Origin: Methylobacterium brachythecii | Lineage (GTDB): Bacteria; Pseudomonadota; Alphaproteobacteria; Rhizobiales; Beijerinckiaceae | DNA length: 64,000 nt | Direction of reading: 5' to 3' | NCBI RefSeq assembly: GCF_014196345.1 | Contig: NZ_JACIDN010000004.1 | Location: forward strand, 434,001 to 498,000 | In this document: positions 29,298 through 38,599 of the stretch, piece after piece | How positions within the stretch are numbered: the stretch's first letter is position 1 | How the letters are laid out: the number at the start of each line of letters is the position of its first letter | Notes under the pieces: generated by a model | Told to the model about the DNA's origin: nothing | Seen by the model: only the letters and a program-made list of their open reading frames with translations | Databases searched by the model: none | Position numbers and translations under genes: made by a program

Positions 29298-29393
29298 CCG
29301 AGACCGCGGCCCCGGCGGGACCGTCGCGGTTGCCGAAGTCTCGTGATTTTTGCGAAGCTGCAGGGGCATGGCCTTCGCACCGGATGTGAATGC

Positions 29394-30305
29394 ATGGACA
29401 TCCGCCAGTTTCGCTACTTCATTGCGGTCGCCGAGCAACTCCACTTCGCGAAGGCGGCCGACCTGCTGGGGATCAGCCCGCCATCGATCACGAAGCAGAT
29501 CCAGGACGTCGAACGTGAACTCGGGGTCCGGCTCTTCAACCGGACCAAGCGCTCCGTCAGCCTGACGGCCGCCGGGGCCATGCTGCTCGACGATGCCCGG
29601 ATGGCGGTCCGCCAGGCGGAGCGCGCCGTCGAGACGGCACGCCTCGCAGGCCGGGGGCAGTTGGGCCGGATCGAGATCGGCTACGTCGCCTCGACCGCCT
29701 ATTCCGGCGTCCTCCAGGAGCAGATCACGGCCTTCAAGACGGCGAATGCGGGGGTCGATATCCGCTCCCGCGAAGTCGCGATGGATCTTTTACCGGACAT
29801 GCTGGACACGCGGCGGCTGGACGTCGCCTTCCTGCGGCCGCCGATGGAGTATCCGCCCGGCATCGCCTCGGTCACGCTCGTGCGCGATCCCTTCATCGTG
29901 GCGTGTCGCGAAAACAGCAGACTCGGCGCGAAGGCGGAAATCGCTCCGGCAGATCTGGCGAACGAGACCTTCATACTGCCCGAGCAGATTGCCGGTGTCC
30001 TGGAAGTGGGACGATTGGGCGGATTCGTACCGAAGCTCGCCGAGCAGCCGGGCAACCTGACATCCGTCGTCGTGCACGTGTCGCTCGGAGCCGGCGTCTC
30101 GATCGTGCCGAGCTCCGTGGCGAAGGCGCTGCACATCGAAGGCGTCGTCTACCGGCCGCTCCTGTCGTCGCCGGTTCTGTCCGAGATCGCCGTGGCGTTC
30201 CGGCGCGGCGAGGCCGGACCCGCGACGCGGGCCTTCATTGCGCAATTGCGGGCGGCGAGCTTGCCGGCACCCCCATCGTCCGAGCAAGACCGGACGGCCC
30301 TCTGA
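29394..30305 (+). CDS. LysR-family regulator
   Basis: A 303-residue LysR-type regulator. The N-terminal helix-turn-helix is MDIRQFRYFIAVAEQLHFAKAADLLGIS, and the effector domain follows from about residue 90 (GRIEIGYVAS). It lies 96 bases after bhcD in the same direction and ends facing a nitrilase gene. It could control the nitrilase operon, the bhc operon, or both; nothing in the sequence decides. The CatM/BenM-like motif PPSITKQIQDVERELGVRLF is present. Confidence 0.9.
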   Translation: MDIRQFRYFIAVAEQLHFAKAADLLGISPPSITKQIQDVERELGVRLFNRTKRSVSLTAAGAMLLDDARMAVRQAERAVETARLAGRGQLGRIEIGYVASTAYSGVLQEQITAFKTANAGVDIRSREVAMDLLPDMLDTRRLDVAFLRPPMEYPPGIASVTLVRDPFIVACRENSRLGAKAEIAPADLANETFILPEQIAGVLEVGRLGGFVPKLAEQPGNLTSVVVHVSLGAGVSIVPSSVAKALHIEGVVYRPLLSSPVLSEIAVAFRRGEAGPATRAFIAQLRAASLPAPPSSEQDRTAL

Positions 30306-30470
30306 AGCGACGCTCCGGTTTGCCGGAGGCCGCGTGCATCGAGCGGCACGGGGAGCCGCGCCTCGGCCGGATGGCGTCCGGACGGCGCAGCAATGCGGAG
30401 CGGGCAGCGGCCGAACTCCTGCCCGGGATCGTGAGGGCGACCCGATGGCGAGCGCGCGGACGAGGCCCCC

Positions 30471-31511
30471 TCAGCGGGCGTCCCCGGCGAGCAGCGACGG
30501 CTCCACGCCGGTCTCGTCGTCCGGCCTCGGCGCCAGGTTTGCCACGAACTCGGCGGCAGCATGCGCACGCCGGTTCACCTTGAACTGGAAGACGTCGAAC
30601 CGGTTGTAGTAGCCTACGACGTCCTGGAACTGCTTCGGCACGACGCACTGGGCGAGATCGATCTCGGCGTAGACGATGCCCTCTTCCTCCTTCAGCACCT
30701 CGCTGATCGGAGCGCCGCCGGGACCAAAGATCAGGGACACGCTCTTCGAGGCTTCTTCGAGCAGCTGGCGCGCCCGGGCATTGTCCCGGCTGATCAGGTC
30801 GATGGCGTTCGGGGGCAGGAAGCCGGAGGCGACGATGTTGAAGAGCTTGCCCTCAAAGGCATGGGCGCCCGCGCGCAGGCGGATCGCGGCCTCGAGGTCA
30901 TAGGCGGCCTCGCCCGGCGGATGCGTCGGCCAGCGCGGGGAGAAGGACGAGATGTGAACGTTCTCGCCCTGGGCGAGGAGCGCGAAGCGGGCGAGCCCAT
31001 TGGTGTTCTCGCCGCAGACCAGCGCGCCGATGCGGCCGACGCGGGTATCGACGACGCGTAATCCGCTGCCGTCGCCATTCGCCCAGGTCAGCTTCTCCCA
31101 GTAGGTCGGGACGAGCTTGCGGTGGACGTTGAGGAGCGAGCCGTCGTCGCCGATGAGGACGTTGGTGTCCCAGATACAGCCGTCGCTGATCGGCGAGGCC
31201 TCGTTGATGCCCATCGAGACGAAGACGCCGTGTTTCTTCGCCGCAGAGCGCAGGCGGCCGATCTCCGGCCCGTCGATCAGCACGGAGGAGGCTGCCAGCT
31301 GGCGGAAGAAATCGTGGGTGTCGACGGGCGCCCAGACGCCGGACCAGACCGGGAAGGACGCGATGTAGGCCTCCGGGAAGGCGATGAGTTCGGCGCCGTT
31401 GCGCGCGGCCTCCTCGATCCAGGCGCAGGCCTTGTCGACCGTGGCGTCGGCATCGAAGTAGATCGGCGCGGCATGGCAGGCCGCCGCCTTGAAGCGGGGG
31501 TAGGACTTCAT
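30471..31511 (-). CDS. Nitrilase
   Basis: A 346-residue carbon-nitrogen hydrolase. The catalytic triad is Glu47 (FPEAYI), Lys132 (VHRKLVPT) and Cys166 (GALVCGENTN), which is the pattern of aliphatic and aryl nitrilases that turn nitriles into acids plus ammonia. The HISSFSPRWPTHPPGE stretch fits the same branch. The ATG at 31511 begins MKSYPRFKAA; a longer reading frame to 31589 has an unconserved basic leader. The preceding gene on this strand is a mandelate-racemase-type enolase, 46 bases away. Confidence 0.92.
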   Translation of the reverse strand: MKSYPRFKAAACHAAPIYFDADATVDKACAWIEEAARNGAELIAFPEAYIASFPVWSGVWAPVDTHDFFRQLAASSVLIDGPEIGRLRSAAKKHGVFVSMGINEASPISDGCIWDTNVLIGDDGSLLNVHRKLVPTYWEKLTWANGDGSGLRVVDTRVGRIGALVCGENTNGLARFALLAQGENVHISSFSPRWPTHPPGEAAYDLEAAIRLRAGAHAFEGKLFNIVASGFLPPNAIDLISRDNARARQLLEEASKSVSLIFGPGGAPISEVLKEEEGIVYAEIDLAQCVVPKQFQDVVGYYNRFDVFQFKVNRRAHAAAEFVANLAPRPDDETGVEPSLLAGDAR

Positions 31512-31557
31512 CGGACCATCTCCTCGGAAACGTTTCTTGGTGTGTTGGTGGGCGTCG

Positions 31558-32682
31558 TCAGGCCGCGAACTCAGCGATCGCCGCTTCATTCCAGCTGATC
31601 CCGAGACCTGGCTCCTCGCTCGGGCGCACGTGCCCGTCCTGGACCGGCAGCGTCCTGGCCAGGATCGGGTCGGCCAGACCGAAATATTCGACGAAATGCG
31701 CCGTCGGTGTCGCGCACATCAGATGCGCGCTCGCTTCCCGGAAGAAGTGGTTGCTGACCGGCACGCCATGGGCGTGACAGAGCGCGCTGGCGCCGAGCCA
31801 GCCGGTGACGCCGCCGATCTTCACGAGATCGGGCATCATCAGATCGGACGCACCGGCGCGGACGTACTCGCCGAGGTCGCGCGGCCCCCAGAGGTTCTCG
31901 CCCGTCTGGATCGCGGTTCCGATCTCGGCCGTGATCTGGGCATGGCCGCGGAGGTCGTCGTACCGGACCGGCTCCTCGATCCAGCCGAGGCCTTCGCCGT
32001 CGAGCGCCCGGCAGCGCCGCAGCGCCTCGGGAAGGGTGAGGGACTGGTTGTAGTCGACGAGGAGATCGACGTTGCCGATCGCCCGCTTCACGGCACGCAC
32101 GACGGCGACGTCCTCGGCCAAGGTCGGGTAGCCGATCTTGATCTTGACCGCGGTGAAGCCCTGGTCGGCGGCCCGTGCGGCGAGCCGCACCGATTCCTCC
32201 TGGCCGTCCATGCCGAAGCTCGCATAGGCGCGCAGGGGCTTCGCGGTGGCCCCGAGAAGCCGCACCAGGGGGCGATCCAGGACCTTCGCATGCGCGTCCC
32301 ACAACGCGACGTCGATGGCGGCGAGCGCCATGTCGAGCAGGCCCCGGCTCCCGAGCAGGACGAAGCGCGCCCTCAAGCTCTCCATGATCCGAACCGGCGC
32401 GAGTTCCACGCCTTCGAGCAGCGGCAGCAGATCGCGCAGAAGCTGCGTCAGGCCGGGTAAGACGACCGGCGTGTAGGCGAAGGCATAGCCGTGGCCGATG
32501 GCGCCCCCCTCGGTCTCGATGTCGACGAGGACCAGCGGCGCGCTCGTCATGGTGCCGGTCGCCGTGCGCAGCGGCGACGACAACGGCGCCTTCACGGCGC
32601 GAACCCGCGATCTCCGGATCACGACGCCATGGGGCGACGAATCCGCGGCTCGATCTGCGGCGTGTGCGGGGGCCTGGCTCAT
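31558..32682 (-). CDS. Enolase-superfamily enzyme, mandelate racemase subgroup
   Basis: A 374-residue enzyme. The mandelate-racemase subgroup bases are Lys180-x-Lys182 (AVKIKIG) and His312 (SNHFFREASAH). Metal ligands are Asp210 (LLVDYNQ), Glu236 or 237 (WIEEP) and Glu262 (TGENL). It should abstract an alpha proton from a carboxylate, racemising or dehydrating a hydroxy acid. Placed in an operon with a nitrilase, its substrate may be the hydroxy acid produced from a cyanohydrin. The exact substrate is unknown. Confidence 0.85.
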   Translation of the reverse strand: MSQAPAHAADRAADSSPHGVVIRRSRVRAVKAPLSSPLRTATGTMTSAPLVLVDIETEGGAIGHGYAFAYTPVVLPGLTQLLRDLLPLLEGVELAPVRIMESLRARFVLLGSRGLLDMALAAIDVALWDAHAKVLDRPLVRLLGATAKPLRAYASFGMDGQEESVRLAARAADQGFTAVKIKIGYPTLAEDVAVVRAVKRAIGNVDLLVDYNQSLTLPEALRRCRALDGEGLGWIEEPVRYDDLRGHAQITAEIGTAIQTGENLWGPRDLGEYVRAGASDLMMPDLVKIGGVTGWLGASALCHAHGVPVSNHFFREASAHLMCATPTAHFVEYFGLADPILARTLPVQDGHVRPSEEPGLGISWNEAAIAEFAA

Positions 32683-32692
32683 CGTGCGACGC

Positions 32693-33178
32693 TCACGGTA
32701 CGAGGGCGGCGATGCCGGCCTTGGCGATCACCTCGTCATGATCGGGGGTGTCGGCGGAGACGCCGATCGCGCCGACGATCCGACCGTTGACGCTGATCGG
32801 CAGGCCGCCGCGCATCAGCACGAAGCCACGGGCCGACAGGACGGCCGGGCGCTGTCCGTTGATCGCGTCTTCGAGCGCTCCGCTGGGCCGACGGAACAGG
32901 GCTGCCGTCCGCGCTTTGCCGGGCGCGAGTTCGACTCCGGCCGGCACGGCGGCATCGTCCATGCGCTCCATCAGGATGGGCTGGCCGCCGCTATCGACCA
33001 CCGCGATGACGCATGGCCAGCGCTCGGCCTGCGCCTTCGCCTGCGCTGCGCGAACGATCGCTCGCGCGGCGTCCAGGGTGAGGACCGGCTGCATCGGCAA
33101 CGCTTCGGCCAGGGCACTCCCGCCGAGAAGCGCAAAGACGAGGCCGAAGGACACGCAAGGACGAAGCGTTCGCAGCAC
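32693..33178 (-). CDS. Secreted GlcG/HbpS-family protein
   Basis: A 161-residue protein with a signal peptide (LRPCVSFGLVFALLGGSALA) and a GlcG/HbpS domain (LTLDAARAIVRAAQAKA, AVVDSGGQPILMERMDDA, ARTAALFRRPS, GRIVGAIGVSADTPDHDEVIAKAG-like end). Members bind haem, cobalamin or small acids; function is mostly unknown. It lies 10 bases upstream of the enolase gene on the same strand. A second, non-secreted copy of the family is at 43997-44431. Confidence 0.82.
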   Translation of the reverse strand: MLRTLRPCVSFGLVFALLGGSALAEALPMQPVLTLDAARAIVRAAQAKAQAERWPCVIAVVDSGGQPILMERMDDAAVPAGVELAPGKARTAALFRRPSGALEDAINGQRPAVLSARGFVLMRGGLPISVNGRIVGAIGVSADTPDHDEVIAKAGIAALVP

Positions 33179-33409
33179 TGGCTCTCTCCGGTTCAGACCG
33201 TCCTCCGGTTGTGGAGGGCGGCAGAGCCGGTGTCATTGCAGGCGCCGTTCTATTTAATTAGCCGCAGACTAATTGTCGTGGAGACTGATTTCGAAGGACA
33301 TCGGTGCATACTGCTTTCCGATGGTGCTCGCGGAGATCGGCTCATACCCAGCGGTGCGGCTTTCATAGCCCATGCAGAGTTGATCCGACGGGGCCGCCTA
33401 CCTCGGCAG

Positions 33410-34474
33410 CTATTTGTCGAAAAGCTTCTGCAGGGCCGCCCGGTCCTTCGTCGCAGGTAGGGCGACGAGGGTCAGGATGCGCGCCTTGTCCGGGGTGAGA
33501 TCGCCCGCGAACACGGCGCCGGCCTTGAGCAACGTGTTGCCGCCGCCCTTGAAGCCGTAGACCGGCAGCGCGCGGCCATCGTAGACCTTCGTGGCGACGA
33601 TGACCGGGACGCCTTTGGCGATCACGTCGGCGATCGCGTCGTGCATCTCCGCGTTCATGTTGCCCCAGCCATAGGCCTCGACCACGATCGCCTCGGCGCC
33701 CGACTCGGCTGCGTGGCGGACCTGGCTGCCGTCGGCGCCGGCATACATCGACACGAGATCGACCCGCGGCATCCGGTCGGGAAGCGGCAGTGTCTGCCGC
33801 CTCAGCGACTTGCGGCTGAAGACGACGCGGTCCTCGTCCACGTAGCCCAGAATGCCCGAATCGCCGGAATTGAAGGTCTCGACGTTGCTGGTGTGAGTCT
33901 TGCGCACCTCGCGGGCGGCGTTGATGCGGTGATTGAGGGTGACGGTCACGCCGGCACCGATCGATCCATCGGCGAGAATTTGGCGCGCCGCGTTGAGGAG
34001 ATTGCGAGGGCCATCCGCATCGACGTCGGACGCGTTGCGCTGAGCCCCGACCAGCACGACCGGCTTGTCGCTCTTCACCGTCAGATCGAGGAAATAGGCG
34101 GTCTGGTCGAGCGTGTCGGTGCCGTGCAGGACGATGACACCCCGGATCGCCGGATCGGCCAGGATCTCGTCCACCTTGCGCGACAGGGCCGGCCAACGGT
34201 CCGGCCCCATGTAGTCACTGGGAACGTTGCTGAACTCGGTCACCGCGATGGTGGCGATGTCCTTCAGTTTCGGCACCGCAGACACGAGGTCCTCACCGGA
34301 CAAGGCGGGGACAGGCGCATGGGTCGTGGGGTCGAGCTTCATGGCGATCGTGCCGCCGGTCGCGACCACGGCGATCTTGGGTAATTCGGCTGACACCACG
34401 TTATTTCCCAGTAAGACCGAACCGAGGAGGCCGACGAACGCCAGTCTCAGGATTGCTCTCGCCATCGTCCGCAT
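33410..34474 (-). CDS. ansB: Periplasmic type II L-asparaginase
   Basis: A 354-residue asparaginase with a signal peptide (LAFVGLLGSVLLGNNVVSA). The first catalytic Thr is in VVATGGTIAMK, and the second motif is VLHGTDTLDQTAYFLDL with Thr and Asp of the active site. It converts periplasmic asparagine to aspartate and ammonia (often glutamine too). Aspartate is the amino donor of BhcA, so there is a possible metabolic tie to the neighbouring cycle, but this is inference. A 231-base gap separates it from the HbpS-like gene. Confidence 0.93.
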   Translation of the reverse strand: MRTMARAILRLAFVGLLGSVLLGNNVVSAELPKIAVVATGGTIAMKLDPTTHAPVPALSGEDLVSAVPKLKDIATIAVTEFSNVPSDYMGPDRWPALSRKVDEILADPAIRGVIVLHGTDTLDQTAYFLDLTVKSDKPVVLVGAQRNASDVDADGPRNLLNAARQILADGSIGAGVTVTLNHRINAAREVRKTHTSNVETFNSGDSGILGYVDEDRVVFSRKSLRRQTLPLPDRMPRVDLVSMYAGADGSQVRHAAESGAEAIVVEAYGWGNMNAEMHDAIADVIAKGVPVIVATKVYDGRALPVYGFKGGGNTLLKAGAVFAGDLTPDKARILTLVALPATKDRAALQKLFDK

Positions 34475-34632
34475 CCCCCTCTCGACCGGTCGGCTTCGTC
34501 CATAACCGTGGGTGACGGGAGCCTTTCCCCGGCTTCCCGAACCACCTCAGCCGGGCAGAAGAGCCGTTGCCGGGTCAGGCAAACACCATCGGTACGCATC
34601 GATCAATGGCCGATGCCGGCTCGCCCGATCGA

Positions 34633-35406
34633 TCAGGCGCGCTGCTTGAGGAAGTCGAGCACGCCCTGTCGGTGAAGCCGGTCGCCGACGGCGCTGCTGT
34701 GGTCGCGGTTCGGCAGTTCGAGCGAGGTCGCGTTCGGCATCAGCGCGGCGAGGCCCGGACCGGAGCCGGCGATGGTGTCGAGGGTGCCCACCGAGACGAG
34801 CGTCGGCGTCTCGATCAAGGCCAGTTCGGCGCGCGACAGGCGTTGGCGCGAGCAGCGGATGCAGGCGGCGAGCGCGCGTAGGTCGCTTTTCGTCTGCTCG
34901 GCGAAGGCCCGGAACGCGGCTGCCGTCGGGTTCGGCGCGGGCGTGCCGGGAGGGGCCTCCAGCGCCTCGGCGATGCCGTCCGGCAGGCCGCCCTTGCCGT
35001 CGACCATGTAGAGGCCGAGGCCGCCCATCAGCAGCGAGCGCACGCGCTCCGGATGATCGAGCGCGAGAATGGCGCTGATCCGCGCGCCCATCGAGTAGCC
35101 CATCACGTCGGCATGCTCGATGCCGAGATGATCGAGCAGGCGAAGCGAATCCCCGGCCATCACGTCGGTCCGGTAGGCCTCGGGATCGTAGAGCTTCTGG
35201 CTCTCGCCATGGCCGCGGTTGTCGAGCGCGACGACCCGGTAGCCGGCCTCCGTCAGCGTGCGGACCCACAGGGTGTTCACCCAGTTCACGGCATGGGTCG
35301 AGGCGAAGCCGTGGACAAGCAGGATGGGATCGCCCGCTCCCGCTCCCGCTTTCGCCGGAACGTCGATGTAGGCAATTGTCACGCCGTCGGAATCGAAGGT
35401 CTGCAC
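34633..35406 (-). CDS. Alpha/beta hydrolase
   Basis: A 257-residue hydrolase. The oxyanion HG motif is LLVHGFAST, the nucleophile elbow is GYSMGAR, the acid is in GTLDTIAG and the catalytic His in NRDHSSAVG. The GTG start at 35406 has GAGGA about 10 bases upstream; a TTG at 35460 gives 18 extra unconserved residues and is less likely. Substrate unknown; relatives include esterases and lactonases. Its start is 117 bases from a divergent FkbM gene. Confidence 0.85.
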   Translation of the reverse strand: MQTFDSDGVTIAYIDVPAKAGAGAGDPILLVHGFASTHAVNWVNTLWVRTLTEAGYRVVALDNRGHGESQKLYDPEAYRTDVMAGDSLRLLDHLGIEHADVMGYSMGARISAILALDHPERVRSLLMGGLGLYMVDGKGGLPDGIAEALEAPPGTPAPNPTAAAFRAFAEQTKSDLRALAACIRCSRQRLSRAELALIETPTLVSVGTLDTIAGSGPGLAALMPNATSLELPNRDHSSAVGDRLHRQGVLDFLKQRA

Positions 35407-35523
35407 GGGTTCGCGATCCTCGTTTTCCGGTCTCTTGGCGCGGCTTCCCGCAAAAAGCAAAGCGCGCGCGGCTGTTTGGCGCCGACTTGCCGCGGACCGA
35501 TCGGGCTGGCATCAGCAACCTGC

Positions 35524-36351
35524 ATGAAGGATACGCAGCCTTACGGCACCTACATTCCCACCGGGCTCGTTGCCCGGATCGCGGCGCATACGCAGACGCT
35601 TCCCGAGGGAAGCTGGCGCGGGCGCCGCACAGCGCTCCTGCTGCGGCGGATCGCGATCTCGCTGCTGCGCGGCAAGCCGCTCGACGTCGAGCGCTACGGC
35701 GCGCGCATGCGGCTGCACCCCTACGGCAACAATTGCGAGAAGAAGGTGCTGTTCACACCTCAGTTCTTCGATTCCGAGGAGCGGCAGATCCTGAAGGCGC
35801 GCATGCCGCAGAACGGCATTTTCCTAGATATCGGCGCCAATATCGGCGCCTACTCGCTCTTCGTCGGGGCCTTCGCGGGACCGAAGGCCAAGATCCTCGC
35901 CGTCGAGCCGCAGCCCGACGTGTTCGACAAGCTGATCTACAATATCGGTCAGAACCCCTACGGCACCATCAAGGCGGTGGCCTGCGCGGTCGCCGATAAA
36001 GCCGGCGAGCTGACGCTGTTCATCGACCTGCGCAACCAAGGCGAGTCGAGCGTCAAGATCGTCGGCACCAACCAGGGTGCCGAGATCAAGGTGCCGGCCG
36101 TGACGTTGCTCGGCCTGTGCCACTCGGAAGGGATCGAGCGCATCGACGCGATCAAGCTGGATGTGGAGGGCGCCGAGGACCTGATCCTCGAACCGTTCCT
36201 GCGCGAGGCACCCGAGAGCCTGCTGCCGAAGTTGCTCATCGTCGAGAATGGCACCGAGCAGTGGCATCTCGACCTGCCCGGGCTTCTGGAGAAATACGGC
36301 TACCGCCGTCTCGCCACGACCCGGCTGAACCTGCTGTTCGAACGGGCCTGA
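35524..36351 (+). CDS. FkbM-family SAM-dependent methyltransferase
   Basis: A 275-residue methyltransferase. The SAM motif I is FLDIGANIGAYSLFVG, motif II is ILAVEPQPDVFDKL, and IDAIKLDVEGAEDLIL with LLIVENG are FkbM hallmarks. FkbM enzymes O-methylate sugars or small molecules, often in surface polysaccharide or lipid modification. The ATG at 35524 begins MKDTQPYG. It ends one base before the end of the convergent sfsA, so the two genes share no terminator space. Confidence 0.88.
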   Translation: MKDTQPYGTYIPTGLVARIAAHTQTLPEGSWRGRRTALLLRRIAISLLRGKPLDVERYGARMRLHPYGNNCEKKVLFTPQFFDSEERQILKARMPQNGIFLDIGANIGAYSLFVGAFAGPKAKILAVEPQPDVFDKLIYNIGQNPYGTIKAVACAVADKAGELTLFIDLRNQGESSVKIVGTNQGAEIKVPAVTLLGLCHSEGIERIDAIKLDVEGAEDLILEPFLREAPESLLPKLLIVENGTEQWHLDLPGLLEKYGYRRLATTRLNLLFERA

Positions 36352-37068
36352 TCAGGCGGGCGTCACCACCGGGATCGCGTCGGCGATCGTGACCTCCTCT
36401 GGAGTGATCCGGCAGCGATAGGCGTGGACCTCGACGCCCGCCGCCCGCGCCGCGCGGAACGCGCGGTCGAAGGCGGGATCGATGTCGCGGGCGACGTCGA
36501 AGGCTTGTGCCTGCATCTGCGCCACCACGATCAGCATCGCCCTCCCGCCGGCCGCGACGACGTCGGCGAGCTCGGCCATGTGCCGGGCACTGCGTGCGGC
36601 CTTGCAATCGGGAAATTCGGCGAGGCCCGGTTGCCGCATCAGGTGGCAGTTCTTCACCTCGACATGGCAGGGCGGCATCCCCTCCCCCGTGGCGAGGAAG
36701 TCGACGCGGCTGGCCCGGCCGTAGGCGACCTCCGGCCGAAGCGTCGTGTAGCCCGCGAGCGGCGCCAGCGCCCCGGCAGCGAAGCCCTCCGCTACCAGGG
36801 CATTCGGGCGCATCGTGTTGATGCCGACCCATTGCGGGCCGCCCGGCAGGTCCGCCTCCACCAACTCCCAAGAATGCGGAAGCTTCCGCGTCTTGCTGTC
36901 GGAGATCGAGAGCAGCACGCGGCTGCCCGATGCGTTCAGCCCGAGCATGGCGCCGGGATTGGCGCAATGGGCGGTGACGGCCGTGCCGTCGGCCAGCACC
37001 ACGTCGGCGAGGAAGCGCTTGTAGCGCTGGACCAGCCGCGCCTCGATCAGGGGATTTGGAAAACGCAT
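36352..37068 (-). CDS. sfsA: Sugar fermentation stimulation protein SfsA
   Basis: A 238-residue SfsA. Family marks are LVQRYKRFLADV, AHCANPGAMLGL, VDFLATGE, VEVKNCHLM and FPDCKAARSARHMAEL. SfsA has an OB-like N-terminus and a nuclease-like core (the EVK motif), with proposed DNA binding or nuclease activity and a still unclear role. The ATG at 37068 begins MRFPNPL, the usual start. It is divergent from the CinA-domain gene 85 bases away. Confidence 0.94.
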   Translation of the reverse strand: MRFPNPLIEARLVQRYKRFLADVVLADGTAVTAHCANPGAMLGLNASGSRVLLSISDSKTRKLPHSWELVEADLPGGPQWVGINTMRPNALVAEGFAAGALAPLAGYTTLRPEVAYGRASRVDFLATGEGMPPCHVEVKNCHLMRQPGLAEFPDCKAARSARHMAELADVVAAGGRAMLIVVAQMQAQAFDVARDIDPAFDRAFRAARAAGVEVHAYRCRITPEEVTIADAIPVVTPA

Positions 37069-37153
37069 CGCGCCGCGTAGCACCGGTGCTGGCTCCTAGC
37101 CACGGGCGCGCTACTTGCCACGCTCTGTCCGCCTCCTCCGCTTCAGAGCGCCC

Positions 37154-37894
37154 ATGCCCGAACCGATCGCCCCCGTCACTGCCGCCGTGCTCGTCATCGG
37201 TGACGAGATCCTGTCGGGGCGCACCAAAGACAAGAACATCGGCTCCATCGCCGAGCGGCTCACCGAGATCGGCATCGACCTGCGCGAGGTCCGCGTCGTG
37301 CCGGACGAGGCGAGCGAGATTGTATCGGCGGTGAACGCGCTGCGCGCACGCTACACCTATCTCTTCACCACCGGAGGGATTGGCCCCACCCATGACGACA
37401 TCACCGCCGACAGCGTCGCGGCCGCTTTCGAGGTCGGCATCGACGTCGACGCGCGGGCTAGGGCCATGCTGCTGGAGCGGCACAAGCCCGAGGATCTCAA
37501 CGAGGCACGGCTGCGCATGGCGCGCATCCCGCACGGGGCCGACCTGATCCCGAACCCGGTGTCGAAGGCACCAGGATTTTCCATCGGCAACGTCTTCGTC
37601 ATGGCCGGCGTACCGCAGATCATGAACGCCATGCTCGATGCGGTCCTACCCGGACTTTCGCAGGGAGTTCCCGTCCTCGCGGAAACGATCGAGGCAGGCG
37701 GCTTGCCCGAGGGCGCCTTCGCGACGGGCCTCTCGGCTATCGCCGCGCGGCACGGCAGCGTCTCGATCGGCTCCTATCCCTCGATGACGCAGAGCGGTTT
37801 CGCGAACCGCATCGTGGTGCGCGGCCGCGATGCCGAGGCGGTCGCTGCGGCGCGGGTCGAGATTGAAGCGATGCTTGAAACGTTGAAGAGGTAA
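37154..37894 (+). CDS. CinA N-terminal (MoCF/molybdopterin-binding) domain protein
   Basis: A 246-residue protein with a MoaB/MogA-like fold as found in the N-terminal half of CinA: VLVIGDEILSGRTKDKN, FTTGGIGPTHDDIT and GVPQIMNAML. The C-terminal nicotinamide-nucleotide amidohydrolase part of CinA is absent. Stand-alone proteins of this kind are common in alphaproteobacteria and are often called competence/damage-inducible protein A homologues; their role is unclear. The ATG at 37154 lies after AGAGCGCCC. Confidence 0.88.
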   Translation: MPEPIAPVTAAVLVIGDEILSGRTKDKNIGSIAERLTEIGIDLREVRVVPDEASEIVSAVNALRARYTYLFTTGGIGPTHDDITADSVAAAFEVGIDVDARARAMLLERHKPEDLNEARLRMARIPHGADLIPNPVSKAPGFSIGNVFVMAGVPQIMNAMLDAVLPGLSQGVPVLAETIEAGGLPEGAFATGLSAIAARHGSVSIGSYPSMTQSGFANRIVVRGRDAEAVAAARVEIEAMLETLKR

Positions 37895-38011
37895 TGCCGT
37901 CTCGCTAACTGTGAAGCTTCCGCTGTATACGGCGAGATTATCGTTGTTCATGCCATGCAAAACAGTTTCTCGCTGTATTGGGCCTGACGTCTCGTAATCG
38001 AGATGGTGGAT

Positions 38012-38027
38012 TTTAGCCGCCATTAAC
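38012..38027 (+). promoter_or_regulatory. Possible CtrA-binding site upstream of the Tad-like genes
   Basis: TTTA-N7-TTAAC lies 90 bases before the first pseudopilin-like gene. The known CtrA box of alphaproteobacteria is TTAA-N7-TTAAC, so 8 of 9 positions match. CtrA is known to control pilus genes in Caulobacter. A single near-match of this length can arise by chance. Confidence 0.35.
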
Positions 38028-38101
38028 CGGCCGAAGCTCACCAACGGTGTGAGGGATATCCGTGACTTGGCGGGCGTCCCGCATCGTTGCAGGCGCTCAC
38101 C

Positions 38102-38599
38102 GTGCTCCGTTTTCGCAGACCGCAATGCCTCGGCTTCCTCCGCGATCAGCGGGCGGCCACGGCTGTCGAGATCGCGCTGATCACGCCCGTCTTCCTGATC
38201 CTGATCTTCGCCTGGATCGAGGTCGGCCTCTGCCTGTTCATGCTGAGCACGCTCGACAATGCGGCGCGCGATGCGAGCCGGCTGATCCGGGTCGGAACGG
38301 TCACGTCCGATACCTTCAAGGCAGCCATCTGCGCCAAGGCCTCGCCGTTCATCCCTTGCAATAACATCGTCTTCTACGTGCAGTCGGGGACGAGCTTCGG
38401 AAGCCTGACGCCCGCGAAGCCGTCGACGACGACGACGCTCAGCAAGACCGGCTTCACCCCCGGCGGCTCGGGTGCCGAAGTTCTCCTTCAAATCGGGTAC
38501 AACAAGCCGGCCTTCGTCTCCAAGCTACTGCAGGCGGCAGGTTTCGGCGGCAACATCCCGCTCCTGACCACGCTTGCATTCCAGAGCGAGAGCTACTGA
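38102..38599 (+). CDS. TadE-like pseudopilin
   Basis: A 165-residue protein. The basic N-terminus, the AVEIALITPVFLILIFAWIEVGLCLF segment with its glutamate five residues into the hydrophobic helix, and the DNAARDASRLIRVG sequence after it are the TadE signature. The rest is a small extracellular domain with two Cys. GTG at 38102 is preferred to TTG at 38087. TadE proteins join Flp-pilus machinery, but no tad ATPase or secretin gene is in the window. Confidence 0.85.
   Translation: MLRFRRPQCLGFLRDQRAATAVEIALITPVFLILIFAWIEVGLCLFMLSTLDNAARDASRLIRVGTVTSDTFKAAICAKASPFIPCNNIVFYVQSGTSFGSLTPAKPSTTTTLSKTGFTPGGSGAEVLLQIGYNKPAFVSKLLQAAGFGGNIPLLTTLAFQSESY

Noticed and set aside
29298..29393. Imperfect inverted repeat after bhcD as a terminator
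   Set aside because: Outer arms CGAGAC and GTCTCG match, but the interior is poorly paired and no T-run follows.
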